64,000 nt of DNA from Planococcus halocryophilus (GTDB taxonomy: Bacteria > Bacillota > Bacilli > Bacillales_A > Planococcaceae): contig NZ_JAKVTG010000015.1 in assembly GCF_022489025.1 (NCBI RefSeq), positions 21,914 to 85,913 of the forward strand, read 5' to 3'. Positions within the stretch are counted from its first letter, which is position 1; each line of letters starts with the position of its first letter. Shown here piece after piece: positions 23,634 through 32,053 of this stretch. A program made the translations under genes and the position numbers. Under the pieces are notes generated by a model. The model was not told where the DNA came from. It ran no database searches and saw nothing but the letters and a program-made list of their open reading frames with translations.

Positions 23634-24938
23634 ATGTATGATTTGGGATTATTGGCCGCTATAGTACTAGGTTTTATGCTACTGATGATTGCAGGATTCC
23701 ATATTCATACGATATTGTTGACAATTGGCATTTTGGGCTTAATATATGTCGACGGATTTGATATCATTTCAGGTTTCCTTAGTCAAGATCCCTTTACTCA
23801 AATTTCAAGCTATACGCTAACAACCATTCCACTTTTTATCATTATGGCTCAATTCATATTGAAGGCTGGGGTGGTCGAGGATGCGTTTGCGATGGTATAT
23901 AATATTTCGCGCGGTAAGCCAGCGGTATTAGGTTCTTTGACCATCTTAATCGGTGGTCTATTGGGAGCCGTATCAGGATCTGGTGCTGCTACGTCTGCTT
24001 CATTAGGACAGGTAGCAGTTCCTGAACTTACCAAGTATGGTTATAAACCTGCTTTGGCCGGGGCAATTTCTGCCGCAAGTGGGTCGTTATCGGGAATTAT
24101 TCCTCCAAGTATTATATTAATTCTCTTTGGTGTAATAACTGAGACGCCGATAAGTAAATTGTTTATTGGAGCAATAATTCCTGGGATACTCATGATGCTC
24201 ACTCTAATTGTATGTTTACTGTTTATGTTCAAGGATCAACGAAAAAAAGAAGATCGAATTTCTACTGGAACAAGAGAAATAGGTTGGAGAAGATCTCTTA
24301 TTATAGTGATGGTCGGTTTGTTCATCTTTACAGTTGTATTTGGTGGTATCTACTCTGGTTTCGTCACACCTACTGAAGCTGGAGCCGTCGGAGCATTGGC
24401 GGGGTTATTAACTGCTCTACTACTAGGAAAACTAGACTTAAATTTCATTAGATCCTCTGTAAGTGAGACTGCAAAGATTACAGGTATGATTATTATGATA
24501 TTAATAGGTGCGAATATTTTCAGCCGGTTTGTATCACTTTCCTTACTTCCAAGAAAGATCACTCTATTATTAGAACCATTGCTGGAACACCCGGTGTTAA
24601 TACTTTGTATTTTAACAGTACTTTTCTTTCTTCTCTTCATGTTCATTGAAGGAGCAGCAGTCATCTTGATGACGTTGCCTGTAGTATTGCCTATTATCCA
24701 AGCGGCAGGAATTGATGTCCTGTGGTTCGGCGTATTTATTGCAGTTGTCAGTACGCTAGGTTTAATCACACCACCGGTAGGATTGAGTGTATACGCTGTT
24801 TCTTCTACCAGTGGTATTTCGTCAGAAGCGATATTCAAATATGGAATTATGATTGCAGTTGCACTGACTGTTGTCGTCTGTGGATTAATGATTGTCTTCC
24901 CTGAGGTAGTTACCTGGTTACCTTCAACAATTAGATAA
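23634..24938 (+). CDS. TRAP transporter large permease (DctM family)
   Basis: A 434-residue polytopic protein with about twelve membrane segments and DctM signatures (AVSGSGAATSASLGQVAVPEL, GSLSGIIPPSIILILFG, TPTEAGAVGALAGL, GLITPPVGLSVYAVSS). It carries out ion-driven import together with DctQ. TAGGAGCG precedes the ATG. Here the large subunit precedes the small one, whereas P-Q-M is the more common order. Confidence 0.92.
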   Translation: MYDLGLLAAIVLGFMLLMIAGFHIHTILLTIGILGLIYVDGFDIISGFLSQDPFTQISSYTLTTIPLFIIMAQFILKAGVVEDAFAMVYNISRGKPAVLGSLTILIGGLLGAVSGSGAATSASLGQVAVPELTKYGYKPALAGAISAASGSLSGIIPPSIILILFGVITETPISKLFIGAIIPGILMMLTLIVCLLFMFKDQRKKEDRISTGTREIGWRRSLIIVMVGLFIFTVVFGGIYSGFVTPTEAGAVGALAGLLTALLLGKLDLNFIRSSVSETAKITGMIIMILIGANIFSRFVSLSLLPRKITLLLEPLLEHPVLILCILTVLFFLLFMFIEGAAVILMTLPVVLPIIQAAGIDVLWFGVFIAVVSTLGLITPPVGLSVYAVSSTSGISSEAIFKYGIMIAVALTVVVCGLMIVFPEVVTWLPSTIR

Positions 24939-25027
24939 AATAGACTACAAAAGGGATTTTACCTATATCGATCATCGGAATTTATGTAGAACATAAAACT
25001 TTAAAACTGACGTGAAGGATGATCCTA

Positions 25028-25594
25028 ATGAACAAGTTAATGAATGCATATAGGGTTTTTGATTACTTCAAAAAAGCAGGAATTTTTCTATCGGGAGTGG
25101 CAATGTTTTCAATGATTTTCTTAATCACTGCGGATGTAATCTCAAGAAACGTTACATCTAAATCCATTCCAGGGAGTTATGAAATTGTTCAGAACTATTT
25201 AATGAGTCTGGCATCCTTTACTATTATTGTTTATGCGTATTCGTCAGGTGTAATGCCACGAATATCAATGGTAGTGGAGAGAATGCCTTATTTTCTTCAG
25301 AAGGTATTGTTGTTGTTAATGCTAGCAGTTGAGCTAATCATTGCGATACTTTTTGTATACTACACACTGAACTATTCTATTACTGGGGTGGCGGAAGGAC
25401 ATGCTTTTCCGGCAGGTGGCATTTTATTCCCCATCTATCCATTCCTTTTCTTAGTTCCAATGGGTTTTATGGGAATTGTTATTGAAATAATATTCATTAT
25501 TATAAAAAATATCTTATCTAAAAAGCAGCTTTGGATTACTTTTACTAAAAGACAAAGTAGCGATGAAGTGATGGATCAAACATACGTTTCTTAA
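25028..25594 (+). CDS. TRAP transporter small permease (DctQ family)
   Basis: A 188-residue protein with four membrane segments and the DctQ signatures (ITADVISRNV, PGSYEIVQNYLMSLASFTI). ATG 25028 is chosen because GAAGGATG lies seven bases upstream. It stands 89 bases after DctM and 17 before the lyase gene, in one operon. It supports DctM in the membrane. Confidence 0.88.
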   Translation: MNKLMNAYRVFDYFKKAGIFLSGVAMFSMIFLITADVISRNVTSKSIPGSYEIVQNYLMSLASFTIIVYAYSSGVMPRISMVVERMPYFLQKVLLLLMLAVELIIAILFVYYTLNYSITGVAEGHAFPAGGILFPIYPFLFLVPMGFMGIVIEIIFIIIKNILSKKQLWITFTKRQSSDEVMDQTYVS

Positions 25595-25611
25595 TCTAAG
25601 GAGGCCCCCAA

Positions 25612-26505
25612 ATGCTTAAAGAAAAAAAATTGTATACATTAAAAGAATTGATAGGTAAAAAAAATCTGATTATAACGGCTGGAATAGGAGATGCTCTCAG
25701 TGCCAGAATTGCAAATGATGTAAAGGGAATTGATGCATTACTATCGAGTGGGTTTGCAATTTCAGCGCAACTACTGGGATTACCAGACATTGAAATGTAT
25801 ACTCGAACAGAAAATGTAGAAACGGTAAGAAGAATGACCTATGTATCGAACAAGCCACTCATTGCAGATGTTGATACTGGCTACGGCAACGCAATAAATG
25901 TTATTAAAACAGTACATGAATTTGAACAAGCTGGTGCAGAAGCTATGATTTTCGAGGATCAGATTAGTCCTAAACGCTGCCCGATATGCGTAGATGAAAC
26001 GAATAACATCCTACCGGTTGAAGAAGCAGCAGGTAAGATCAGAGCAGCAGCCGAAAACAAGTTGAACCCTGACACATTAATTATAGCTAGAACAGATGCT
26101 ACTAATTTAGACGAATCTATTAGAAGAGCTAAAATCTATCGAGAAGCTGGCGCAGATCTTGTTCAGCCCATTTCAAAAGCTTTTCGCAACAAAGAAGAAG
26201 TAAAGCAATTTGTGGATGCAGTGGACTGTGACGTATCTCTCGTCATCGTCGGTTGGTTAGAAGAGTTATCCATGGAAGAAATTCAATGGATCGGACCAAA
26301 AATAGCTCACTTTGCTTTGGTATCAGTAACTGCATCACATAAGGCAGTTGAAGATGCATTTCATGAGATTGGATCTAAGGGAACTACTAAAGAAATGAAA
26401 ACACCGCGGACACCTCATGGAAAACTAGTCAAAAAGCTAGGAATGGAAAGAGTCAATACATTGGAAGATAAATATTTACCGAATGAAGAAGTACTAATAA
26501 AATAA
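25612..26505 (+). CDS. Isocitrate lyase/PEP mutase family lyase
   Basis: A 297-residue TIM-barrel lyase. ADVDTGYGNAINVIKTV and IFEDQISPKRCP match the Mg-binding and catalytic-Cys regions (KRCGH in isocitrate and methylisocitrate lyases); here the catalytic Cys is kept but GH is replaced by PI. The family includes 2-methylisocitrate lyase and 2,3-dimethylmalate lyase, both of which act after an aconitase-type dehydratase. With the dehydratase pair and TRAP system, it would cleave the hydrated dicarboxylate, for example to pyruvate plus a short acid. The substrate is inferred, not proved. Confidence 0.85.
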   Translation: MLKEKKLYTLKELIGKKNLIITAGIGDALSARIANDVKGIDALLSSGFAISAQLLGLPDIEMYTRTENVETVRRMTYVSNKPLIADVDTGYGNAINVIKTVHEFEQAGAEAMIFEDQISPKRCPICVDETNNILPVEEAAGKIRAAAENKLNPDTLIIARTDATNLDESIRRAKIYREAGADLVQPISKAFRNKEEVKQFVDAVDCDVSLVIVGWLEELSMEEIQWIGPKIAHFALVSVTASHKAVEDAFHEIGSKGTTKEMKTPRTPHGKLVKKLGMERVNTLEDKYLPNEEVLIK

Positions 26506-26555
26506 CATCAGCTTTATTGATTATCTAATAAATGACAGACCCATCTTGCTGAGAG

Positions 26556-26638
26556 CAGAATACTATCATCAAGTCATTCGACCACACATTTACCATGATG
26601 AAGTTTTGAATCAAATTCGGGATTATGATAGTATTCTG
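26556..26638. repeat. 14-bp perfect inverted repeat with a 55-base loop
   Basis: CAGAATACTATCAT (26556-26569) is exactly repeated in inverse at 26625-26638 in the gap between the two catabolic operons. There is no T run, so it is not a simple terminator; an operator pair or a relic of insertion are possible. Confidence 0.55.
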
Positions 26639-26647
26639 TTCCATAAT

Positions 26648-26713
26648 AGACACTTCTTCCTGTAGTTGTTGGTTCGCACTTACAGTCTATAAGAAAGTGT
26701 CTCTTTTTTTTTT
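26648..26713 (+). terminator. Terminator of the dehydratase-TRAP-lyase operon
   Basis: AGACACTTCTT (26648-26658) pairs with AAGAAAGTGTCT (26691-26702), followed by a run of ten T. The upper part of the hairpin has a further CTGTAG / ACAG stem. Confidence 0.8.
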
Positions 26714-26764
26714 CTGATTATTTAAAATAATAAACTTTTAAAAATAATTAGGAGGTCCCATTTC

Positions 26765-27706
26765 ATGGCAAGTTATAAAGTCGTAAGCAGTTCTCCAACA
26801 TTCGGAAAAATAAGTAAGGAATCAATAACACTTCTACAAGAAAATGATTGTGAAGTAACTATTTTAAAATCTGATGAGATAAATGATCGAGAGAAATTCG
26901 CTAGCAGCTTGAAAGATGCAGATGCTTTTATAGTAGGAATTGAAAAAGTTGATGACCAATTGCTCGCAAATGCAAAAAAACTGAAAATTATTGCTAAACA
27001 TGGAATCGGTATGGATAACATTAATATGGAATTAACAGAAAGAAAAGGTATCATTGTAAAAAATGTTCCAAATGCGAGTACAAATGCAGTTGCAGACTAT
27101 ACTATCGGTCTATTGATTGCTTCAGCTAGACACATTCCTCAAACAGTAGCAGAGATTAAAAATAACGAGTGGCATAAGAGAGCAGGTTTAGGGTTTTCAG
27201 GGAAAACGTTAGGTGTTATTGGTACTGGACGAATTGGTCAAGCAGTCATTCAACGTGCTAACGGTTTTAACATGAATATTATCGCCTATGACAAATTTCA
27301 AAATCAAGAAAGTGCAGAAGCACTTGGTTTTACATACAAGGATTTAGAAGAGATATATCGGCAGTCCGATTACATCGCAGTTCATACTGACTTAAATCTT
27401 GAAACACGACATTTGCTTAATTTAACAGCATTTAAAAAGATGAAGTCAAATGTAATTATAGTAAATACTGCTAGGGGTGGAATTATAAATGAAGAAGATT
27501 TATTGATGGCCTTGGATGAAAATCTGATTGCGGGTGCTGCTTTAGATGTTTTCGAGCATGAACCAAAATTTAACAAAGAACTAATGAAGCATGAACGATT
27601 TATTGCTTCAAGTCACACAGCTGCCTACACAAACGATTCCTTAGAATTCATGGGAATCGAAACCGCGAAAAACGTTCTTCGTGTGCTATTACCTGAGGAA
27701 CAATGA
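26765..27706 (+). CDS. D-isomer 2-hydroxyacid dehydrogenase (PGDH/hydroxypyruvate reductase family)
   Basis: A 313-residue NAD-dependent dehydrogenase without the ACT or regulatory domain of biosynthetic SerA. The Rossmann motif is GVIGTGRIGQAVIQRA; the catalytic Arg, Glu and His are in NTARGG, the EHEP loop and SSHTAAYT. AGGAGG precedes the ATG. It lies after a strong terminator and before the acyl-CoA genes, so it may belong to a separate transcript. It could interconvert a 2-oxo and 2-hydroxy acid of the pathway; the substrate cannot be told. Confidence 0.85.
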   Translation: MASYKVVSSSPTFGKISKESITLLQENDCEVTILKSDEINDREKFASSLKDADAFIVGIEKVDDQLLANAKKLKIIAKHGIGMDNINMELTERKGIIVKNVPNASTNAVADYTIGLLIASARHIPQTVAEIKNNEWHKRAGLGFSGKTLGVIGTGRIGQAVIQRANGFNMNIIAYDKFQNQESAEALGFTYKDLEEIYRQSDYIAVHTDLNLETRHLLNLTAFKKMKSNVIIVNTARGGIINEEDLLMALDENLIAGAALDVFEHEPKFNKELMKHERFIASSHTAAYTNDSLEFMGIETAKNVLRVLLPEEQ

Positions 27707-27747
27707 ACCATTAATAATCTTATTAAATTAACAAGAGGAGAGACGCC

Positions 27748-28026
27748 ATGGTGATCGAATTATTAAAATCGCATGCTTCAGTTAGAAGATATAAAGATAT
27801 TCCTTTAAATGAGGAACAAATACGCGTGATTGTGAGTGCTGGTCAAGCCGCTCCAAGCTCTCATTTTGTACAAACGTACGCAGTCATACATTTAACAAAC
27901 GATGAAAAGAGAAAAAACTAGCAGAAAGACACTGATTGGTCGGAGGCCATGACACAGTTCTTAGAAAATCCAAGAAGAGAGAATCTAGGTCCATTCATGG
28001 CTAAAAAGGGATATAAACATGAATGA
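27748..28026 (+). pseudogene. Nitroreductase remnant (NfrA-like), internally deleted
   Basis: An ATG with AAGAGGAGAG upstream opens MVIELLKSHASVRRYKDIPL and continues into QAAPSSHFVQTYAVIHLT, the typical N-terminus of NfsA/NfrA-type FMN nitroreductases, but stops at 27919-27921 after 57 residues. Directly after, in another frame, come D-W-S-E-A-M and R-R-E-N-L-G-P-F-M-A-K-K-G-Y, which is the usual C-terminus of the same family. Some 150 central residues are missing, so the gene is a deletion relic. Confidence 0.8.
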
Positions 28027-28122
28027 GTCACTCTCATAATAATTTAGATTAAAACGTGCAGTTATAGATAAAAAACACTAAGTAGATACTTATCAATCAG
28101 TATGTTGGAAGGAGTAAATAAA

Positions 28123-29331
28123 ATGAACTTTTCATATTCAGACCGTGTTATTCATTTACAAGAGCAAGTAACAAATTTTATGGAGGAATACATTTATCCA
28201 AATGAGGAAGTGTTTCAAACACAACTGGACGCCCAAGAAAATCGTTGGAACGAAGTTCCGTCTATTGTAGAGAAACTAAAGGAGAAAGCAAAAGAGAAAG
28301 GGTTATGGAACTTATTTCAACCTGACGAAAAATATGGGGCCGGATTAACAAACCTAGAATACGCTCCTCTCTGTGAAATAATGGGGCGATCATTCCTTGC
28401 TCCTGAAATATTTAATTGTAACGCGCCTGATACAGGGAATATGGAAGTTCTATCGCGTTATGGTTCTGAGAAACAAAAAAAAGAATGGTTAATTCCCTTA
28501 TTAAATGGCGATATTCGTTCAGCATTTGCAATGACAGAAAGAGAAGTGGGTTCAAGTGATGCAACAAATATTCAGTCCCGTATTACTCGCGAAGGTAATG
28601 AGTATGTGGTCAATGGAAAGAAATGGTGGACGTCTGGTGCGGGAGATCCCCGCTGCAAAATTATGATTGTCATGGGTAAAAGTGATCCAAATGCTTCAAA
28701 GTACGATCAGCAATCCATGATTCTAGTACCAATGGACACAAAAGGAGTGACTGTTAAGCGCATGCTCTCAGTTTTTGGTTATGATGATGCTCCTCATGGT
28801 CATGCAGAAATCACTTTTGATAATGTAAGGGTGCCTATAGAGAACATGCTTTGGGAGGAAGGAAAAGGATTTGCGATTGCACAAGGTCGTTTGGGACCTG
28901 GAAGAATTCATCATTGTATGCGTCTAATTGGGGCTTCTGAGAGAGCACTCGAGCTAATGTGCAAACGGGCACAAGAACGTGAAACATTTGGAAAGAAAAT
29001 CGCGGAACATGGTGTTGTTCAACAATGGATTGCGGAATCACGGATGGAGATTGAACAAGCGAGACTTTTAACTTTAAAGGCTGCTTATATGATGGACACG
29101 GTAGGTAACAAAGTAGCTAAAGCAGAGATTGCAATGATTAAAGTCGTTGCACCAAATATGGCAACTAAGATAATGGACCGTGCTATTCAAGCATTCGGTG
29201 CAGCAGGTGTAAGTGAAGATACTCCTTTAGCATATATGTATGCTAGCGCACGCACGCTTCGCATTGCAGATGGTCCCGATGAAGTGCATGCAAGACAAGT
29301 TGCTCGTTTAGAATTAAAAAAAATTAAGTAA
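28123..29331 (+). CDS. Acyl-CoA dehydrogenase (ACAD11/LvaC-like context)
   Basis: A 402-residue flavoenzyme. FAD and substrate signatures are clear: [30 protein letters not shown], and the C-terminal [27 protein letters not shown]. The WWTSGAGD and DGPDEVH segments are those of the ACAD10/11-like branch rather than of classical fatty-acid dehydrogenases. ATG 28123 follows GGAAGGAG. In the lva operon and in ACAD10/11, such enzymes act with an APH-fold kinase to eliminate phosphate from a phosphorylated hydroxyacyl-CoA; the same partner is encoded two genes downstream. Confidence 0.88.
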   Translation: MNFSYSDRVIHLQEQVTNFMEEYIYPNEEVFQTQLDAQENRWNEVPSIVEKLKEKAKEKGLWNLFQPDEKYGAGLTNLEYAPLCEIMGRSFLAPEIFNCNAPDTGNMEVLSRYGSEKQKKEWLIPLLNGDIRSAFAMTEREVGSSDATNIQSRITREGNEYVVNGKKWWTSGAGDPRCKIMIVMGKSDPNASKYDQQSMILVPMDTKGVTVKRMLSVFGYDDAPHGHAEITFDNVRVPIENMLWEEGKGFAIAQGRLGPGRIHHCMRLIGASERALELMCKRAQERETFGKKIAEHGVVQQWIAESRMEIEQARLLTLKAAYMMDTVGNKVAKAEIAMIKVVAPNMATKIMDRAIQAFGAAGVSEDTPLAYMYASARTLRIADGPDEVHARQVARLELKKIK

Positions 29332-29345
29332 TGGAGGTACGTATT

Positions 29346-30116
29346 ATGAGTGTAATGGAAAAATTCTCTTTAAAAGGTAAAACCGCTATAGTCACTGGGG
29401 GCGGTAGAGGTCTCGGTGCACAAATTGCAGAAGGTTTTGCTGAAGCAGGGGCAAATGTTGTAGTTTGTTCCAGGGATGGGGTGGCATGTGAAGAGATGAG
29501 TCAAAAGTTAAAAAAGCTTGGTGTTGATGCACTCGCAGTAAGCTGTGATGTAACAAATCCCGAAGATGTGAAAAAAGTAGTGGAGAAAACAAAACATAGG
29601 TTTGGAAGAATAGATATTCTTGTGAATAATAGTGGAGCTAGTTGGGCAGCGCCCTCTGAGGAAATGCCATTGGAAGCATGGGAAAAAGTTATGAATGTTA
29701 ATGTAACAGGAACATTTTTAATGAGCCAAGAAGTAGGGAGAGTGATGATTGAACAAAAAGGGGGGAAAATTATTAATATCGCATCAATTGCAGGTTTTGG
29801 CGGTACGGATCCATTTATGCAGACAATCGGTTATAACACTAGCAAAGGTGCTGTGATAACGATGACAAAGGATTTAGCAGTAAAGTGGGGAAAACATCAA
29901 ATCTATGTAAATGCAATAGCACCTGGTTTTTTTCCTACTAAAATGTCAAAAGTGCTTATTGATCATGATGGCCAAACAATCATGAATGGGACTCCTCTAG
30001 GAAGACTAGGGAGCAATTCAGATTTAAAAGGTCCTGCACTTTTCTTAGCTTCAAAAGCATCAGACTATGTCACAGGTGATATCTTGGTAGTAGATGGAGG
30101 TGCTACAGCATTTTAA
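29346..30116 (+). CDS. Short-chain dehydrogenase/reductase (FabG/LvaD-like)
   Basis: A 256-residue SDR. Residues ~16-22 hold the TGGGRGLG cofactor motif, followed by VNNSGA, the catalytic Ser region IINIASIAG, and the YNTSKG catalytic Tyr-Lys pair. ATG 29346 follows GGAGG and lies 14 bases after the dehydrogenase stop, so the two are co-transcribed. By analogy with LvaD it could interconvert a keto- and hydroxyacyl-CoA. NAD or NADP preference is not clear. Confidence 0.9.
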   Translation: MSVMEKFSLKGKTAIVTGGGRGLGAQIAEGFAEAGANVVVCSRDGVACEEMSQKLKKLGVDALAVSCDVTNPEDVKKVVEKTKHRFGRIDILVNNSGASWAAPSEEMPLEAWEKVMNVNVTGTFLMSQEVGRVMIEQKGGKIINIASIAGFGGTDPFMQTIGYNTSKGAVITMTKDLAVKWGKHQIYVNAIAPGFFPTKMSKVLIDHDGQTIMNGTPLGRLGSNSDLKGPALFLASKASDYVTGDILVVDGGATAF

Positions 30117-30214
30117 ACATAGAAAAAGATATCTAACGAATGATAAATATCTTCACTAGATTTATCGTTTACTTAAGCAATATATAGATTGAAATGAAAG
30201 GAGAGGGTTATCGA

Positions 30215-31279
30215 ATGACTGACACGATTGAAGTAAGAAGTGGAGAAGAAGTAAATCCAGATGTATTACGCAAATTTATTGATGATCACTTGCATGATAT
30301 ACCTAAAGAAAAATTAGTTATTCGCCAATTTGGTTCTGGTCACTCCAACTTAACGTATTTGCTTCAAATAGGTGACTGGGAAGGTGTTTTACGAAGACCA
30401 CCTATGGGACCAGTTGCACCAAAAGCACACGATATGAAAAGGGAATACACCATCTTGAACAGCTTGAATCGAGTATTCAAACCAGCTCCAAAACCATATG
30501 TTTTTTCAGAAGATGATCAAATTGTCGGGTGTCCATTTTTTATTATGGAAAGGCGTAATGGAATAGTTCTGGATTCGGAGTTTCCTAGTGATATAAAGTA
30601 CAATACGGAGCTTGGAAGAAAAATTTCTCAATTGATGGTTGACCAACTTGTCACTTTGCATGAAATTAATTTTGAAAAGACTGAACTAATAAACTTAGTT
30701 AAACCTGAAGGTTTCATGGAGAGACAAGTATCGGGTTGGATTGATCGTTATGAAAAAGCAAAAACAAGTGAAATTAAGGGAATAGATGAACTAAAAGAGT
30801 ATTTAATAAATCTTTTACCTTCTTCGCCCCAACCTACTATTATTCATTATGATTACAAATTAAATAATGCCATGTTTTCAGAAAACTTCTCTGAAATGAC
30901 TGGTCTATTTGATTGGGAAATGACTACGGTGGGAGATCCATTATCTGATTTAGGAGTTGCTATGAGTTATTGGATCCAAGGAGATGATCCGGATTTCTTG
31001 AAAACCGGACTTGGAGAACCACCTGTTACTGTGATGGATGGTTTCTACACACGCAAAGAATTTATCCAGTCCTATGCTGAGAAAAGTGGACGAGACGTAA
31101 GTTCAATTAACTATTATATAACCTTTGCTTATTTTAAATTAGCAGCTATCTGCCAGCAAATATATTATCGATATGAAAAAGGACAGACAAACGATGCTCG
31201 ATTTGCGAAATTTAATATTTTTGTTGAAAACTTAATCCAGCATGCAGTTGAAGTATCAAAAAAGAAAGACAGAGTATGA
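30215..31279 (+). CDS. APH-fold kinase (LvaA/ACAD10-type hydroxyacyl-CoA kinase candidate)
   Basis: A 354-residue member of the aminoglycoside phosphotransferase-like kinase family. The N-lobe has FGSGHSNLTYLL and a Lys/Arg-rich strand; Brenner's motif is IIHYDYKLNNAMF (catalytic Asp, Asn) and the Mg-binding motif is GLFDWEMTTVGDPLSDLG. The DWEMTTVGDPL string is typical of the branch fused to or next to acyl-CoA dehydrogenases, not of drug-resistance enzymes. ATG 30215 follows GGAGAGG. The next gene overlaps its stop by four bases. I infer phosphorylation of a hydroxyacyl-CoA. Confidence 0.85.
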   Translation: MTDTIEVRSGEEVNPDVLRKFIDDHLHDIPKEKLVIRQFGSGHSNLTYLLQIGDWEGVLRRPPMGPVAPKAHDMKREYTILNSLNRVFKPAPKPYVFSEDDQIVGCPFFIMERRNGIVLDSEFPSDIKYNTELGRKISQLMVDQLVTLHEINFEKTELINLVKPEGFMERQVSGWIDRYEKAKTSEIKGIDELKEYLINLLPSSPQPTIIHYDYKLNNAMFSENFSEMTGLFDWEMTTVGDPLSDLGVAMSYWIQGDDPDFLKTGLGEPPVTVMDGFYTRKEFIQSYAEKSGRDVSSINYYITFAYFKLAAICQQIYYRYEKGQTNDARFAKFNIFVENLIQHAVEVSKKKDRV

Positions 31280-31998
31280 AAGTTCATGTAGTGATGACCA
31301 AAGAAGAAATGGATATTGAAAAAGTTACATCGGTGATGTCGGTTGTTATTTTCGATGTTTTATTGGCAACCTCTAGCATTGCAGCTTGCTTTGCAGGAGG
31401 TGCGCATTCGGTAAGGCCTGCTCTTAATAAAGAAGAGGCTCTAAAAATGATTAAAGATTGCGAAGAAGAAGTAATTTTAGCGGGAGAAATTAATGGAGTT
31501 ACAATTGAAGGTTTTCTAAATCCTCTTCCTACCTCGCTCATAGAACAGGTCGAAGGGAAGCATGTAATTCTGTCTACTACAAATGGTACTGTAGCAATAC
31601 GTAAAGCCGGTGGGGCCAAAAGAGTTTGGATCGCATCGTTGCTTAATACAGATGCAGTAGCACAGAAAGTACTTAACGGCCATGAAGATGAAACACTGTT
31701 GCTAGTATGTTCAGGATCAGCTGGCCAATTCTGTTTAGAGGATTTTTATGGAGCAGGTTACTTTATTTCTTGTTTGCAAATGCAATATGACAAGGAGCTT
31801 AACTTAACGGATAGCGCATTGGGAGCAAAGTGGTTTTATGAAGGTCATAAAGAAGAAAGTGAGCGCATCTTAAGTAACTCAAGAGTTGGAATAACACTTA
31901 AACAACAAGGTAATTATCGAGAGGTTCAATATGTTAGCCAAAAAAGTATCATTAAATTTGCGCCATACGTAAAAGACGGAATAGTAATATTTGCATAA
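31276..31998 (+). CDS. ComB-like phosphatase (2-phosphosulfolactate phosphatase family)
   Basis: A 240-residue protein of the ComB family: VVIFDVLLATSSIAACFAGGA near the start, then LAGEINGVTIEGFLNPLP, and ILSTTNGTVAIRKA, all conserved positions of the family active site. The family was defined in coenzyme M synthesis, but bacterial members occur in many contexts. The four-base ATGA overlap with the kinase gene couples the two products. A kinase-phosphatase pair in one catabolic operon is unusual; it may recycle a dead-end phosphorylated acyl-CoA or act on a different phospho-hydroxyacid. Confidence 0.8.
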   Translation: MKVHVVMTKEEMDIEKVTSVMSVVIFDVLLATSSIAACFAGGAHSVRPALNKEEALKMIKDCEEEVILAGEINGVTIEGFLNPLPTSLIEQVEGKHVILSTTNGTVAIRKAGGAKRVWIASLLNTDAVAQKVLNGHEDETLLLVCSGSAGQFCLEDFYGAGYFISCLQMQYDKELNLTDSALGAKWFYEGHKEESERILSNSRVGITLKQQGNYREVQYVSQKSIIKFAPYVKDGIVIFA

Positions 31999-32053
31999 GA
32001 AACTGTTAATCCTACTATATTTTAAGTAAGTATCACAAGCTAAAAGGAGAGGT

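Noticed and set aside
26765..27706. Biosynthetic SerA
   Set aside because: The C-terminal regulatory domain is missing and the context is catabolic.
30215..31279. Aminoglycoside resistance kinase
   Set aside because: The DWEMTTVGDPL context and the acyl-CoA operon place it in the acyl-CoA-linked branch; nothing points to drug resistance.
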